A stretch of DNA of 64,000 bases from Kaistia adipata DSM 17808 (GCF_000423225.1 NZ_AUHO01000007.1:310001-374000), one strand, 5' to 3'. Numbered from the stretch's first letter, positions 25,914 through 35,257 are shown. Notes: generated by a model from the letters alone, not told the origin. Made by a program: numbers and translations.

Positions 25914-26154
25914 AACACTCCCCTCCGCTTGCTGGATTGGAGGGTGCATCTCGCGGAAAATCAACTCCCGCGATTACTGCGGTGCAGCCAGATGGCGGGG
26001 TCTTGAGCCTGACTGCGAGGGGGGGCCATCGTTGGGCTGCAAGAGTAGAGGTCGCTGGAGATGACGTCCGCCCAATGCACGGCAAGGGCAAACGCGGCCA
26101 CCAACGCAATCATTCTGCCCCCCTTGGCACACTTCCACTGTGGAGGCTATCCAT

Positions 26155-26484
26155 CTACCCATCCGCTCGCAATGCCGCCGCAACAGCCGCGTCTCGATGA
26201 GACTTCGGGGCCACCAGCTCGACTCGTGTCACGAGCGGCGAGTTCTTGTCGCCGGCCAGGGTGAGCGGCAGCACCTTGCCGAGCAAGCCACAGAAGGCGG
26301 CAGGTTGAGTGCGGGCAATATGCGCCAGGTAGGCCACGAGGCGGTCATCGCCTTCCTCGCCATGGTCCCCGCCGGCTTCCACCGCAGCCTGAAGGATGGC
26401 GTCCTTGAGCAGGGCCGTCACCTTGTTCCGGGCGCCCTTGGGTCTGCCGCGGCCGCCGTTCGGTGCGTTCGCTTTCGGAGCCAT
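26155..26484 (-). CDS. Phage protein of the RGRPKGARNK type (terminase-adjacent family)
   Basis: 109 residues. The N-terminal GGRGRPKGARNKVTALLKDA and the later ARTQPAAFCGLLGKVLPLTL are the signature of a small phage protein usually encoded next to the terminase genes and thought to be small-terminase-like. GAGGTGGAC precedes the ATG at 26484. It follows the 207-aa gene by 7 bases in the leftward operon. The expected large terminase gene is absent. Confidence 0.6.
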   Translation of the reverse strand: MAPKANAPNGGRGRPKGARNKVTALLKDAILQAAVEAGGDHGEEGDDRLVAYLAHIARTQPAAFCGLLGKVLPLTLAGDKNSPLVTRVELVAPKSHRDAAVAAALRADG

Positions 26485-26491
26485 GTCCACC

Positions 26492-27115
26492 TCAATGCAG
26501 GGTCGGCAGCAGGTTGCGGCCGAACACCTTCTGGCTGGTGGCGATGGCGAGGTTCCGAGCGGCCTTGGCAGCCAACTCCAAATCCTGCTCCTCGTTTGCC
26601 GCGGTGTGCACGTAGCGCGCCAGCCAGACGATGCCCTCGGGGCTGATGGGCACGATGGTGAGCATGCGGTCGCGCGCCACGCAGGCGTCAGCCCCGGCGA
26701 CGTGCCAGCGCTCGCGGGCGGCTGCCAAGCCCAGCTCGTCCTGCGCTCTCACGCCACGTTCGGCGTCCTGTCGCAGGGCTTCATGCGCCGCGGCGACGAA
26801 GGCCTCGATAACCGGCGTATCTGTCACCGGGTCGCCGTCACTACCCCGGCGCATCGCCTCCGCGGCTTCGTCGATTTCTTCGTGTGAATGGGCGTAGACG
26901 GGCGCCGGCTTCCCGTCCTCCGTCGTGACGCCGATCAGCGCGCGGCAGGGTCGCCTGGCGTCATCCGGCAGAGCATCCTGCAGGCGTTCTAACTCGGCCC
27001 TGGCGGCGTCCACCTCGTCGAGCGCGGTGTTGTATTCGTCCCAGGCGACGACGAAGAGGTCTTCCGGCTCGTCAGCCTCGGGGGCGGCCTTCTGAGGATC
27101 TGGGGCGGCTCTCAT
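26492..27115 (-). CDS. Hypothetical phage-module protein
   Basis: 207 residues, mostly acidic and helical, with a predicted coiled coil early (DEVDAARAELERLQDAL). No family is recognised. The start overlaps the stop of the 1092-aa gene by ATGA, so it belongs to the same leftward operon and may have a virion or packaging role. Confidence 0.5.
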   Translation of the reverse strand: MRAAPDPQKAAPEADEPEDLFVVAWDEYNTALDEVDAARAELERLQDALPDDARRPCRALIGVTTEDGKPAPVYAHSHEEIDEAAEAMRRGSDGDPVTDTPVIEAFVAAAHEALRQDAERGVRAQDELGLAAARERWHVAGADACVARDRMLTIVPISPEGIVWLARYVHTAANEEQDLELAAKAARNLAIATSQKVFGRNLLPTLH

Positions 27116-30100
27116 CTGCGCATCCCCAACTGCTCGGCATAGCTCAGGCCGGGCGATCCGAGTTCCGACATATTCGCCGGCTGCGTCACCTCGACCTGCA
27201 GGGGCTCGGGCTCCTGCGTCCCGCCTGTGGCCGTTGCGGCACCGGAGGCGATGGACTGCCGATAGCGCTTGGCGAGGGCGACAGCCGGGCCGGTGTCCGG
27301 TTTGAACGCCCCCTTGTGCAGCAGGAGGGCCGCCCGGTCGGGATGCAGGAGGGCGTCGCGCACTAGGTCGTCGACACTGTTGATGCCGTTCTGGCGGAGT
27401 GCCATGGCGGTGCCGGCGCCGAGGACCGCAGCGAAGCCCGCGAAGCCGGTAGCAAAGCCCGCCGTAGCCGCACCTGCCGCGGTGGACAGGGCAATCTTGG
27501 TGAGGATGGTTTTGCCGCTGTCGCCAGGACCGACCGCCAGCGTATCCTGGACCGTGTTCGAGCCGCCGGGGAGCTTGACGGCGGATACAGACCGGTTCGC
27601 CCGCTGCAGGTCATCTGCGACGGCCTGCATGCGCTGCATCTCGTTCTCGCCGAAGATCCGCTTCAAGACGCTCCGGTTCTGCTTCAGGAAGCTCTGGAGC
27701 TGGTCCGCCTTGAGCAGGGTTCGACCCGAGGTGGCCGCCTCGGTGTTCGAGACATAGCGGCCGAGCATGTGGTCGACGACGGCCTTGCGGAGACCCTGCC
27801 GGGCTTCCGGGTTGGTGTTCGTCTCCTTCGCGAGGCGCGCCATGATGGCGTTCGCGTCCTGCCGGCCGAAGATGCTGCCGACCATGCGGGTGACGTCTTC
27901 GGGGTGCTCCGCGCCGATCAGCCGGCCGACAAGGCCACGCTGGTAGTCGTCGAGCTTCTGGGCGCGGCGCGTGCCGGCGTCGATAGCCGCCTGAGATGCC
28001 TTCTCGACATCAGCGAACCGGGCATTCAGGGCCGGAAAAGCCTTGAGTGCATCGGAGTGCCGGCGGCGCCAGACATCAAGGCGCTTAGGATCGATGATAC
28101 CTTCCGGGGTCTCGGCCGCCTTGCGCATCTGCGCCACGGCATAGTCCTGCAGGTGGCCCATGGCCTGGTCGTCGCCGACCGCCTTGCGGAACTTGTTGAT
28201 GTTCTCGGCCGACTTCCCACCGGGGAAGAACAACTTTTCGGGGACGGCCGCGTTCTGCAGCCTGTATGGGCCATCATTGCCCGAGCGTCGGAGCATCGAG
28301 CCCAGGGCGCCCTCGCCAAAGGTCTGCTTTCGTTGCTTGGTGGCCTCGGTGGCCGCAGCTAGCCGGCCTCGGGCGGCGTCGTCGAAGTTGGGGGTGAGGC
28401 CTGCATCTGGCGCCATTCCCGGATTGCTCGCAGCGTCATCAAATCCGCTTCGGCCCGGGCCTTGGCTTCGAGGTGCTGCAGAAACAGGGGCCGCTCGTGA
28501 AGTTCCAGAGGTTCCAGAACCCGAGACAACATTTCGCCCAGCTTCCCCGGCTCGACCTTCAAGCCACTCCCCTCTCTGCGCGCCCAGGACGGATTCCATC
28601 CGCGCCAGCAGCGTATCTTCTTCGCTCATCGCCCCTCGGGCGACGGCCTCGGCTTCCTGCGCTGCCTTTTGCGCAATTACGCCGTCGATATCCTGCTGGA
28701 TCGCGCCGCGAAGTCGCTTGAGCCGAGCATAGGAGGGGCTTTCACCGTTGGCCAGAAGCTCCTTTCGCATCTCCGTCGTGATGCGCGAGCGCAGCGCCGA
28801 CATGGAGGGGAAGCCAATCGCGCCCTTCAGGCGGCCGATGACATCGAAGATGGACGCCTCTTCGCCTTCCATGGGCTTCGCCGTCTCTGGCATCCCTTTG
28901 CGGATCTCGGCGGCGATATTGCGCAGGTTGTCGGTGCCGAGAGCGTATTTCCCCTCCGGATCGACTGCCTTCCAAAGTGCACCAGCTCGCTCGCGTTCCG
29001 CGGTGTCCGCAGCCCGCACTACCGAGCGGATCGCCTCTCCGGACGCCTCGGCCGAGTTCGTGCCACCGAGCGCCTGAGTCTTCGTGCGAGCGCTCTGCAT
29101 GGCCGCCTGCACCAAGGCGTCGCCCTGCTTGTCGATGTTGTCGAACTGCGTCCGCAGAGCCCGCGTCAGCGCCTCCGGATGGCCCTCGGGCTGGATGCCG
29201 CCGAGGCTGTCGAGCCGCGCGGAATTCTGGTCGGCTCGCCGCTGGTTAAACGCGGCCGGGTCCGTCGCCGCATACTTCCGTTCGAGCGCGCCGAGGCCCA
29301 TATCGCCGGTCTGCTGGAAGGTGGTGGGCGTCGAGCCGGGGACGATGACGCCGGGCTCGTCCAGTGCCATCGCAGCGGCGCGCGGGTCGTCAGCGGCAGC
29401 ACGCAATATCTGGCCGGCCATGCGCTCCTGTCCGCTGCGGCGCATCGGAGCGACCCAGTCACCGGCAATCCGCGCGCCCTCGCCGGCCAACCGGGGGATA
29501 CCGGATACCAGTGTGCCTACCGCGCCGCCTGCCATGCCGCCTGCGAGCCCGGAAAGCGGGTCGTAGCGGTCGGGCGTCGCCTCCATGGCGGCCACAGCAC
29601 CACCACCTGCCGCACCGCCTGCGACCGCGTTTCCGGCGACTGCCGCCGTGCTACTGGGCCAGCCGAGGAGATTGTACGCAGCGGATGCGGCTTCCGGAGC
29701 AATCGCGCCGGCCTTGGCCAATCCACCGACTGTCGCCTGTGGCGCGACCGTGTAGCCGATGCCCTCGCCGACACCGCGGGCAATCCGCTCGCCGGTCGTG
29801 TTGGCTCGGACGTTCACCGGGTCGTCGACACCGATGGTTCCGAAGGCGTTGGCAATCGACTGGCTGCCGCCGATGGGGTCGCGGATCTCGGAGAGGTTAG
29901 CGCCGGTCGCGGCGTTCACGCCCTGGATGCCCTTGTTGATCAGCCAGGTCGCTCCATCGATCGGAGCGCCGGCCGTGTTGTAGAGCGCGCTGTTCAGGCC
30001 GGCCGCGGCGTTGCGCACGATACCGTCGCCCGGCCCCTTCGACTGCGCGTAGAGAGCCTGCAGGTCATCGTCGCTCATGGCCTGCAGGGAGGCGGCGCCG

Positions 30101-30390
30101 GCTCGTGTCTCAAGGCCCGCCTGAAGCTCAGGGCGCTGCGGCTGGGCGGAGATGTCGTCAAACACCGGACCGACGCGGCCTGTGCTGCCAGCGCCGACAC
30201 TAGGTGTGTATTGTTGCGACTGCAGGAGGCCGGCGCCCGGGGCCGGCATCTGGGACTGATCCTTGAAGGAACCGGCTCCGGGGATGCGCTCGGCGTTTGA
30301 GGTGCTGGGAGCGAGATAGCCCCCGCCGCCCGTCTGGCTTTGGCTGTAGAGGTCGAGCAGCTCGTCGTCGGAAAGCGTCTGAAGATGCAT
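27112..30390 (-). CDS. Large phage internal-virion / DNA-ejection-type protein
   Basis: 1092 residues. The N-terminus carries the motif LQTLSDDELLDLYSQS, repeated at about residue 103 as LQAMSDDDLQALYAQS; such motifs begin many podovirus internal or ejection proteins. A Gly/Ala-rich, weakly hydrophobic region (about 220-300), long helical middle and a Gly/Ala-rich membrane-like stretch near residue 965-1000 (AAGAATAGFATGFAGFAAVL) suggest a protein that inserts into the host envelope during DNA entry. It overlaps the upstream gene by TAATG. The role is inferred from pattern and neighbours. Confidence 0.6.
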   Translation of the reverse strand: MHLQTLSDDELLDLYSQSQTGGGGYLAPSTSNAERIPGAGSFKDQSQMPAPGAGLLQSQQYTPSVGAGSTGRVGPVFDDISAQPQRPELQAGLETRAGAASLQAMSDDDLQALYAQSKGPGDGIVRNAAAGLNSALYNTAGAPIDGATWLINKGIQGVNAATGANLSEIRDPIGGSQSIANAFGTIGVDDPVNVRANTTGERIARGVGEGIGYTVAPQATVGGLAKAGAIAPEAASAAYNLLGWPSSTAAVAGNAVAGGAAGGGAVAAMEATPDRYDPLSGLAGGMAGGAVGTLVSGIPRLAGEGARIAGDWVAPMRRSGQERMAGQILRAAADDPRAAAMALDEPGVIVPGSTPTTFQQTGDMGLGALERKYAATDPAAFNQRRADQNSARLDSLGGIQPEGHPEALTRALRTQFDNIDKQGDALVQAAMQSARTKTQALGGTNSAEASGEAIRSVVRAADTAERERAGALWKAVDPEGKYALGTDNLRNIAAEIRKGMPETAKPMEGEEASIFDVIGRLKGAIGFPSMSALRSRITTEMRKELLANGESPSYARLKRLRGAIQQDIDGVIAQKAAQEAEAVARGAMSEEDTLLARMESVLGAQRGEWLEGRAGEAGRNVVSGSGTSGTSRAAPVSAAPRSQGPGRSGFDDAASNPGMAPDAGLTPNFDDAARGRLAAATEATKQRKQTFGEGALGSMLRRSGNDGPYRLQNAAVPEKLFFPGGKSAENINKFRKAVGDDQAMGHLQDYAVAQMRKAAETPEGIIDPKRLDVWRRRHSDALKAFPALNARFADVEKASQAAIDAGTRRAQKLDDYQRGLVGRLIGAEHPEDVTRMVGSIFGRQDANAIMARLAKETNTNPEARQGLRKAVVDHMLGRYVSNTEAATSGRTLLKADQLQSFLKQNRSVLKRIFGENEMQRMQAVADDLQRANRSVSAVKLPGGSNTVQDTLAVGPGDSGKTILTKIALSTAAGAATAGFATGFAGFAAVLGAGTAMALRQNGINSVDDLVRDALLHPDRAALLLHKGAFKPDTGPAVALAKRYRQSIASGAATATGGTQEPEPLQVEVTQPANMSELGSPGLSYAEQLGMRR

Positions 30391-31367
30391 TACATGAGCC
30401 CCCTGCGGCGCATCTCTGCCTCGATGTGCTGCGTCTGGAAATTGACGGCCGGGGCCTGCTGGCCGTTCGGCATCATAGAAGGGGGCGGCTCTCGGCCCGC
30501 GGTGGCGCCTGCGGCCGTTGCGTTCAGATCCGCCTCGAGGCCATTGAGCTTCGAATTGATGGTGTCGATGCTGTCGGCGACACCCGGCACGTACCGATTG
30601 ACGTAGTCTTGGGCCTCAGACATCGACATGCCTTGGCCGGTCAGGTTGCGGCGTAGTGCATCGAGACCAGTCTGGATGCGGCGGTTTACCTCGCCCGCCT
30701 TGCCGAACCCGCCGCCCATGTTGAACATGGCTTCGGCGTTGTTCAGCAGCCCCTTGCCACCGAGCGTCCCCTTCTCGATTTCGGCTCGGATGGCGGGGAG
30801 ATCCACGTTGACGAACTGGTTCCCCAGGCCGATGCGAGCGCCGATTTCTGCCGGGAGAGGTCGAGCACCACCGGACCCGCCGCCCTGTCCGCGCGCTCCC
30901 GCCAGATTGGAGATGACGGCCGGGTCTGCCGGGCCGCCGGGGATGAACGTAAGGCCCCCGCCTGGCGCCATCTGGTAGCCGTTCGGAATGTTGCCGGTCG
31001 GGGTTTTGCTGCCGCCGACTGGCCGGAAGCCGAGCGGGGACGACGGGTCGTAGATACCTTTCGTCTCGCGGCCCTGGTCGTCGTAGAAGGTTTCGATGCT
31101 GGGGCGGCTGGCAGCGGCATCAAGCCGGTTTGCAGTGCGCTGCTGCAGATTGAAGCCCTGCTGCCACTGGCTATCGCCAATCCGGTCGCGCTCGCTGCGG
31201 TAGTTGAAGTCCTGTTGGTCCTTGCCCTTCTCATAGGCGAACCGGTCGAGCGTGTGCGCGTAGTTGCGGTCAATCTGCGCGTTCCGCGTCTTCTCGATGC
31301 GATTGTCGCGGATCACATCGCCCGGGCCGCTGAACGCGTCGAAGAGAAACTTGCTGTAGTCCACCAT
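30390..31367 (-). CDS. Phage virion-associated (internal core-type) protein
   Basis: 326-residue class protein, 325 from the chosen ATG. It begins with a helical segment (VDYSKFLFDAFSGPGDVIRD), then Gln/Arg-rich helices, and contains GGGLTFIPGGPADP at about residue 133, a stretch often found in phage internal/ejection proteins. GGAGGG lies about 9 bases before the ATG, which overlaps the RHH stop (TGATG). With the 1092-aa gene it forms a DNA-delivery pair. Confidence 0.55.
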   Translation of the reverse strand: MVDYSKFLFDAFSGPGDVIRDNRIEKTRNAQIDRNYAHTLDRFAYEKGKDQQDFNYRSERDRIGDSQWQQGFNLQQRTANRLDAAASRPSIETFYDDQGRETKGIYDPSSPLGFRPVGGSKTPTGNIPNGYQMAPGGGLTFIPGGPADPAVISNLAGARGQGGGSGGARPLPAEIGARIGLGNQFVNVDLPAIRAEIEKGTLGGKGLLNNAEAMFNMGGGFGKAGEVNRRIQTGLDALRRNLTGQGMSMSEAQDYVNRYVPGVADSIDTINSKLNGLEADLNATAAGATAGREPPPSMMPNGQQAPAVNFQTQHIEAEMRRRGLM

Positions 31368-31549
31368 CAAGCAGCCCTCCGAGCACGGGGAAGGCGGCGC
31401 CGGTCAATCTCGCGATAGCCGTCGATGCCGAGCGTGGCGACGACCGAATCCCGGAAGACGCGGGCGACGGACGAGCCCCTTCTGTCGGCTTCGGCACGCA
31501 CCGCCTCGGACAGATCCGGCGGCAAGTAGATGGAGAATGTCAGCGGCAT
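31367..31549 (-). CDS. Ribbon-helix-helix (CopG-like) regulator
   Basis: 60 residues: a short strand LTFSIYLPPDL followed by two helices (SEAVRAEADRRGSSVARVFR, then DSVVATLG) as in CopG/Arc repressors. GGAGG precedes the ATG at 31549. It is the first gene of the leftward phage-like operon, so it probably controls that operon. The promoter lies in the AT-rich stretch near 31600-31630. Confidence 0.7.
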   Translation of the reverse strand: MPLTFSIYLPPDLSEAVRAEADRRGSSVARVFRDSVVATLGIDGYREIDRRRLPRARRAA

Positions 31550-31724
31550 CACAGCCTCCGATGAACTGGATTTCAGTTCAAGGATTCTCGGCCCGAAATG
31601 CGGCTATTGCAAGAAATTAATTAATTGAAACAAGGTGATACGGGATGGCGTATCCGGATACTGCGTGACGCGGGTTGACTTCCAGAAGCACTTTCCGGCC
31701 TCAGCCCGCCCGGGCGGTCAGCCG

Positions 31725-32264
31725 CTACACGTTCTGAAAGGTGTACGGCTGACCGGTGAACAGATCAGGCTCTTCCGCCGGAAGCGGCAAGTCCGCGATC
31801 CCCACTACAGAAAATCCAAACTCGGCGCCCAGGCTCGCCATATCTCTGTCATCCGAATACAGCGTTCGGGCACCAGCCAACTTGGTAACGGCGGCAATCA
31901 TGATGTCGAACTTCAGCTTCGCGCGGGCTTCAGCTCCAGCTGGCTTCCCTGAACGCAATCTAGCTGCGGTCATCGTTGCAGCCTCGACTGCTGCGCGCTT
32001 GCCGAATTCAACCAACCTAATGGGCTTGGTCTTCTCCATGACGGAGATGTAGGCGGGGCCAGCCTGTTCCGCTCGGACAAGCACCTCCGCCAGCACCGGG
32101 GTTGGAACGATGAGCGTTTCATTCGCCCTGCCCAACTCCTCTATGAGCAGTCTGACGCGCTCCTTGCACCCGGAGACTGGAGCGCCGGTTGCCTGGTCTA
32201 GAGGGGGAGGGGTGCTTTCGTTGAGCAGAAACAGCAAGACTGAGGTGTCAATCGCGACCGTCAA
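31725..32264 (-). CDS. PIN-domain ribonuclease (VapC-like)
   Basis: 179 residues. The PIN metal-binding acids are visible: Asp6 in AIDTSVLL, Glu60 in PVLAEVLV, Asp120 in LKFDIMIAA and an acidic SDDRDM near 137-142. It is longer than usual VapC toxins (about 130-140) owing to an insertion after the first helix and a C-terminal tail. It overlaps the upstream gene by ATGA, so the two should act together, probably as toxin and partner. Confidence 0.8.
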   Translation of the reverse strand: MTVAIDTSVLLFLLNESTPPPLDQATGAPVSGCKERVRLLIEELGRANETLIVPTPVLAEVLVRAEQAGPAYISVMEKTKPIRLVEFGKRAAVEAATMTAARLRSGKPAGAEARAKLKFDIMIAAVTKLAGARTLYSDDRDMASLGAEFGFSVVGIADLPLPAEEPDLFTGQPYTFQNV

Positions 32265-32998
32265 TGAGGGCTGCTCCCGCGCTCGTCGAGGACGGTTTCA
32301 ACTGGGTCGGGCAGATTTGGCCATTCATTGCCGGGTATTGCCCTGAGCCTAGCTATCGCGTCCGCTAGGGATATGTCTTCTAAAACCTCGAAGTCGCTGA
32401 TGCGGAAGGACTTCAACTCCCATGCACCATCGCCCAGCCGCTCCCAGGTTCCAGTTCCGTGGAGCCGTACAGTGGGGCCAAGCATATGGGGCGCCAGTCG
32501 ACGAGCAATCTCTTTGGTGGTGGCACATCCGCTGTAGACCTTGTCTCCGTCACGAAGCTGGATATGGATCGTGCTATCCTTGCCGCCTATCCGAACGACT
32601 TCCCCCTCCAACGTTCCTTCTTCTCTGAAGGGGCCATAGCTCAGCGGAATCGGGCGGGTTTTGCCGGGGAACGGGATAATCTCGGCGCCATCTCCATCCA
32701 GGAGCTGCCCAACCGCATTGTCCTGTGCCAACAGATCATCGAGCCTGTTGAGTGCCCGCATCGCTTCGTCGGGAGCTGTTCCATTGCGCACGGCAATTAC
32801 GCGCCGCTGCACTGCCGGAACCGCGGGTAGGTCCACGTCTGCCCTTAGCAGGACGGACCCCTCGGCCACATCGTTGAGATGGACGTGGTCTGTCTCGCCG
32901 AGAAGCTTTGCAAGCTCGGCCATATACTCGGCTAACCGCGCCAAGGGGATGGACGCAGCGCTAAAGGATTCGGCGATACGAAGCGTGTAAGTGCTCAT
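32261..32998 (-). CDS. Partner protein of the PIN nuclease, OB-like C-terminal domain
   Basis: 245 residues. The N-terminal 110 residues are helical (IPLARLAEYMAELAKLLG, then a strand pair). Residues about 130-220 are beta-rich (GTLEGEVVRIGGKDSTIHIQ, TVRLHGTGTWERL) in an order that looks like an OB-type barrel. It does not look like a classic VapB (small, with an N-terminal DNA-binding fold). By coupling to the PIN gene it is a candidate antitoxin or targeting subunit. Confidence 0.6.
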   Translation of the reverse strand: MSTYTLRIAESFSAASIPLARLAEYMAELAKLLGETDHVHLNDVAEGSVLLRADVDLPAVPAVQRRVIAVRNGTAPDEAMRALNRLDDLLAQDNAVGQLLDGDGAEIIPFPGKTRPIPLSYGPFREEGTLEGEVVRIGGKDSTIHIQLRDGDKVYSGCATTKEIARRLAPHMLGPTVRLHGTGTWERLGDGAWELKSFRISDFEVLEDISLADAIARLRAIPGNEWPNLPDPVETVLDERGSSPH

Positions 32999-33348
32999 TC
33001 CATCCATCCATCCGCGGGAGCCTATCACAAACGAACAGAGTTGAAATATCATTGCGTTCTGCGGGCTTCGGTGGGTGTCCCCCAAATTGGGGAGACCTTC
33101 CTCCGCGCCGATGCCCAATCCGCCTCGGCGACTTTCCTGGCATGGCAACTAGCGTTAGGTCGGCGTCGAAGAGCGCATATCCTCTTGCCGCATCGGCTAT
33201 GGTCCTTGTAGGCGAAAGAATTTCGATCAACGAGTATACGATCCACGCTGCGACACCCACCCAGTGCATTGGGAGCGCAATAGCCTCCGCGCAGCCAAGA
33301 GAGCCGCGTTTCAGAGCTAAAAGCGATTACATCCAGGGAAGACCCGAC
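32999..33348. other. Intergenic region
   Basis: A leftward open frame from 33269 has a hydrophobic start (MHWVGVAAWIVYSL) but no ribosome site and overlaps the next gene; I do not call it. Otherwise nothing is seen. Confidence 0.4.
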
Positions 33349-33849
33349 ATGAATCTGAAGTGGATTCTCATGGCATGCGCCGCGACCGCGATGAGTGTGG
33401 GCCTAGGCTCGCATGGCGCAGTGGCAGGCACATTTGACGGCTATTTCAAGCAGCTCGAAGTCGAGACCTCAGCTGCCGTTATCTATGAGGTCTATCGCCA
33501 CGCCAAGCGGTGCGATGCGATTGAGAGCCTGCCGATCAAGAGTGCATCGGTGAAGGCTGTGCTACGAAAGCTAGATGAGAGCTTGCTTACAATTGGCGTG
33601 AACCCCGACGCCGTTTGGGAACGAAGCCTTAGGGACCTCCCCCAAACTCCAGATTTGACCGAGGCCCTGAAATTCATCGCGGACAATATCGACAATTACG
33701 GGGTCCTTTCCGACGCAGACAAGACGAGAATTAGGAGCTACTGCACGCGGACGGTCCTGTTTATTCCGACTTTGGCGATGCCGCTGATCAAGATTATTTC
33801 GGCAAACGCCGCCGCGCAGCGACGTACGAGTTCGGATAAGGATTTCTGA
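33349..33849 (+). CDS. Secreted protein of unknown function
   Basis: 166 residues with a signal peptide (MNLKWILMACAATAMSVG, cleavage after AVA) and a small helical domain with three cysteines, one in the signal and two in the mature part (KRCDAIES, SYCTRTV) that could form a disulphide. AGGGA precedes the ATG by 8 bases. No family is recognised; it is a likely cargo gene. Confidence 0.6.
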   Translation: MNLKWILMACAATAMSVGLGSHGAVAGTFDGYFKQLEVETSAAVIYEVYRHAKRCDAIESLPIKSASVKAVLRKLDESLLTIGVNPDAVWERSLRDLPQTPDLTEALKFIADNIDNYGVLSDADKTRIRSYCTRTVLFIPTLAMPLIKIISANAAAQRRTSSDKDF

Positions 33850-33851
33850 TG

Positions 33852-33874
33852 CAGCGCTCTGAAGCAGAGCGCTG
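33852..33874 (+). terminator. Hairpin after the secreted-protein gene
   Basis: A perfect 10-bp stem CAGCGCTCTG/CAGAGCGCTG with an AAG loop starts 3 bases after the stop codon. No T-run follows. A transcription end or mRNA stabiliser is likely. Confidence 0.55.
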
Positions 33875-34036
33875 AATGAAGCCGGATCAGGGCGCCAGGC
33901 GCGCCGCCTTTGTCGCCCCCCCGCATGAAAAGGAAGTATTAGGCGGCAGTCTCGCCCGTCATTGATCCAGGGATTGCCCGGCCGTAGGGCAAAGCTCAAT
34001 ATTAGGGCATCGGAGCGCTGATGCCGGGGGGATCAA

Positions 34037-34456
34037 TTGAGATTTTTGAGAACGAGCCGGCGCGCCATCTTGGTGCTGAGCGCTCTTGCACTGGTCGCAA
34101 CGCCAGCTGTTGCGAAAAAGAAAGTGAACCCAACAGATCTCGCGATGGAGATTCCATACGACGCCGGCCGCTGGGTAGGAATGGCGCTCAACGAGGCTAC
34201 CGTGTGCGGCCAGGACCGAGATTGGATCTACCTCGAGCATGAGCGCTTGGTCGACGCTGTGCGCACCATCCCCGGGCTCAACGAGGGGTATATAAAGCGC
34301 AACTTCGGCCTCGGCGTCGCGGCAGCCAACAAGAGGATGGCGCACCTCCAATGCACGGACCAAGTTCGCGGCAATGTCGAGAAGCGCAAGGAGCAGGCTG
34401 AGCTTCTAAAGCGCTCGGCCCGCAGCCTCGCCCTTCAGAACCCGCTCGGGAAATAG
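34037..34456 (+). CDS. Secreted small protein
   Basis: 139 residues with a signal peptide (ending TPAVA) and a mature helical domain containing two cysteines. A TTG start is used, placed 4-9 bases after GGGGGATCAA; no ATG is available before the signal peptide. A second TTG nine bases downstream is possible. No family is recognised. Confidence 0.6.
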   Translation: MRFLRTSRRAILVLSALALVATPAVAKKKVNPTDLAMEIPYDAGRWVGMALNEATVCGQDRDWIYLEHERLVDAVRTIPGLNEGYIKRNFGLGVAAANKRMAHLQCTDQVRGNVEKRKEQAELLKRSARSLALQNPLGK

Positions 34457-34509
34457 CACTAGGATAAGCCGCGTCTTCACATGAGAGTGAAGCTCTAGGG
34501 AGGATCAGC

Positions 34510-34800
34510 ATGGACGGACCACTAGGTGTCCCGCCCCTTGTCGTGTGGGCGGCCTCTGTTCTCGTCTTGGGAGGATCGGTCGCACTCTGCTGGTGGCTTC
34601 GTCTGGACTTTCAAACGACGCTGTTAGCGCTACTGGTTACAGGCTTCAGCTTCATAGCCGGCCTGATCTGGCTCGCCCTGAGCAGTCGCGAAGAGGTGGC
34701 AGTATATCAAGCGCATAGGGTCGTTGAGGCGCTCGAGGCTCAGCGCGATGACCTGTCCGAGATCCGCTTCAGAGTTGGTCGGATCGCCGATAAGAAGTGA
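34510..34800 (+). CDS. Two-helix inner-membrane protein
   Basis: 96 residues with two hydrophobic helices (about 10-28 and 36-57) and a charged cytoplasmic coiled tail (VYQAHRVVEALEAQRDDLSE). GGGAGG lies 6 bases before the ATG. The end overlaps the convergent nuclease gene by 32 bases. Two-span proteins with helical tails are known among phage superinfection-exclusion and lysis accessory proteins, but no family is recognised here. Confidence 0.6.
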   Translation: MDGPLGVPPLVVWAASVLVLGGSVALCWWLRLDFQTTLLALLVTGFSFIAGLIWLALSSREEVAVYQAHRVVEALEAQRDDLSEIRFRVGRIADKK

Positions 34801-35257
34801 GGCTGCACCAGTGTGCAAGGCGGGTCGCCTTCGCGGCCTTCCCAGGTCGATAGGGAAGCGCCAGGCCAGCAGCAACGAGATGCTGCGCCACATCCCCGGC
34901 CGAGGTCGACAAGTTCGCGAGCGTGCGCCCGTAGCGGTCCTTTCGGCCGGAGCGCTCGACATAGACCGTGGCGCCGCGAAGCAGTTGGGCAACGCGCGCC
35001 TTCGCCTGCAGCCCAACTTGACGCTCGCGGTCGCAGGTCGACCGGAACGTCTCGGGTGCGTCGATGTCGATGAACCGGATCTTCTCAGCGCATCCTCGGG
35101 CCGGCACCGCGCACGGCAGTGCCACGGTGTCGCCGTCGATGATGGCGATGCGGTCGCCATCGATGACCTCAGCGTAGGCGGGGGCCTGCGCGAGAATGGC
35201 GTATAGAACTGAGGCGAGGGCATTTAGGCCCCACGGGTGGTGCGCTTCAGGAGCCAT
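34769..35257 (-). CDS. Secreted thermonuclease-like (SNase) nuclease
   Basis: 162 residues. A signal-like hydrophobic N-terminus (ASVLYAILAQAPAYA) is followed by the staphylococcal-nuclease OB fold: VIDGDRIAIIDGDTVAL, IRFIDIDAPE, an ERQVGLQAKARV helix and the catalytic-type KDRYGRTLA. Calcium-dependent cleavage of DNA or RNA outside the cytoplasm is expected from the family. An upstream ATG at 35287 would overlap the DUF4145 gene by 41 bases; the ATG at 35257 overlaps by 11. Confidence 0.8.
   Translation of the reverse strand: MAPEAHHPWGLNALASVLYAILAQAPAYAEVIDGDRIAIIDGDTVALPCAVPARGCAEKIRFIDIDAPETFRSTCDRERQVGLQAKARVAQLLRGATVYVERSGRKDRYGRTLANLSTSAGDVAQHLVAAGLALPYRPGKAAKATRLAHWCSLTSYRRSDQL

Noticed and set aside
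32961-33269. Leftward 102-codon frame with a hydrophobic start (MHWVGVAAWIVYSL)
   Set aside because: No ribosome site at usable spacing, it overlaps the start of the PIN partner gene, and its C-terminal part is not protein-like.
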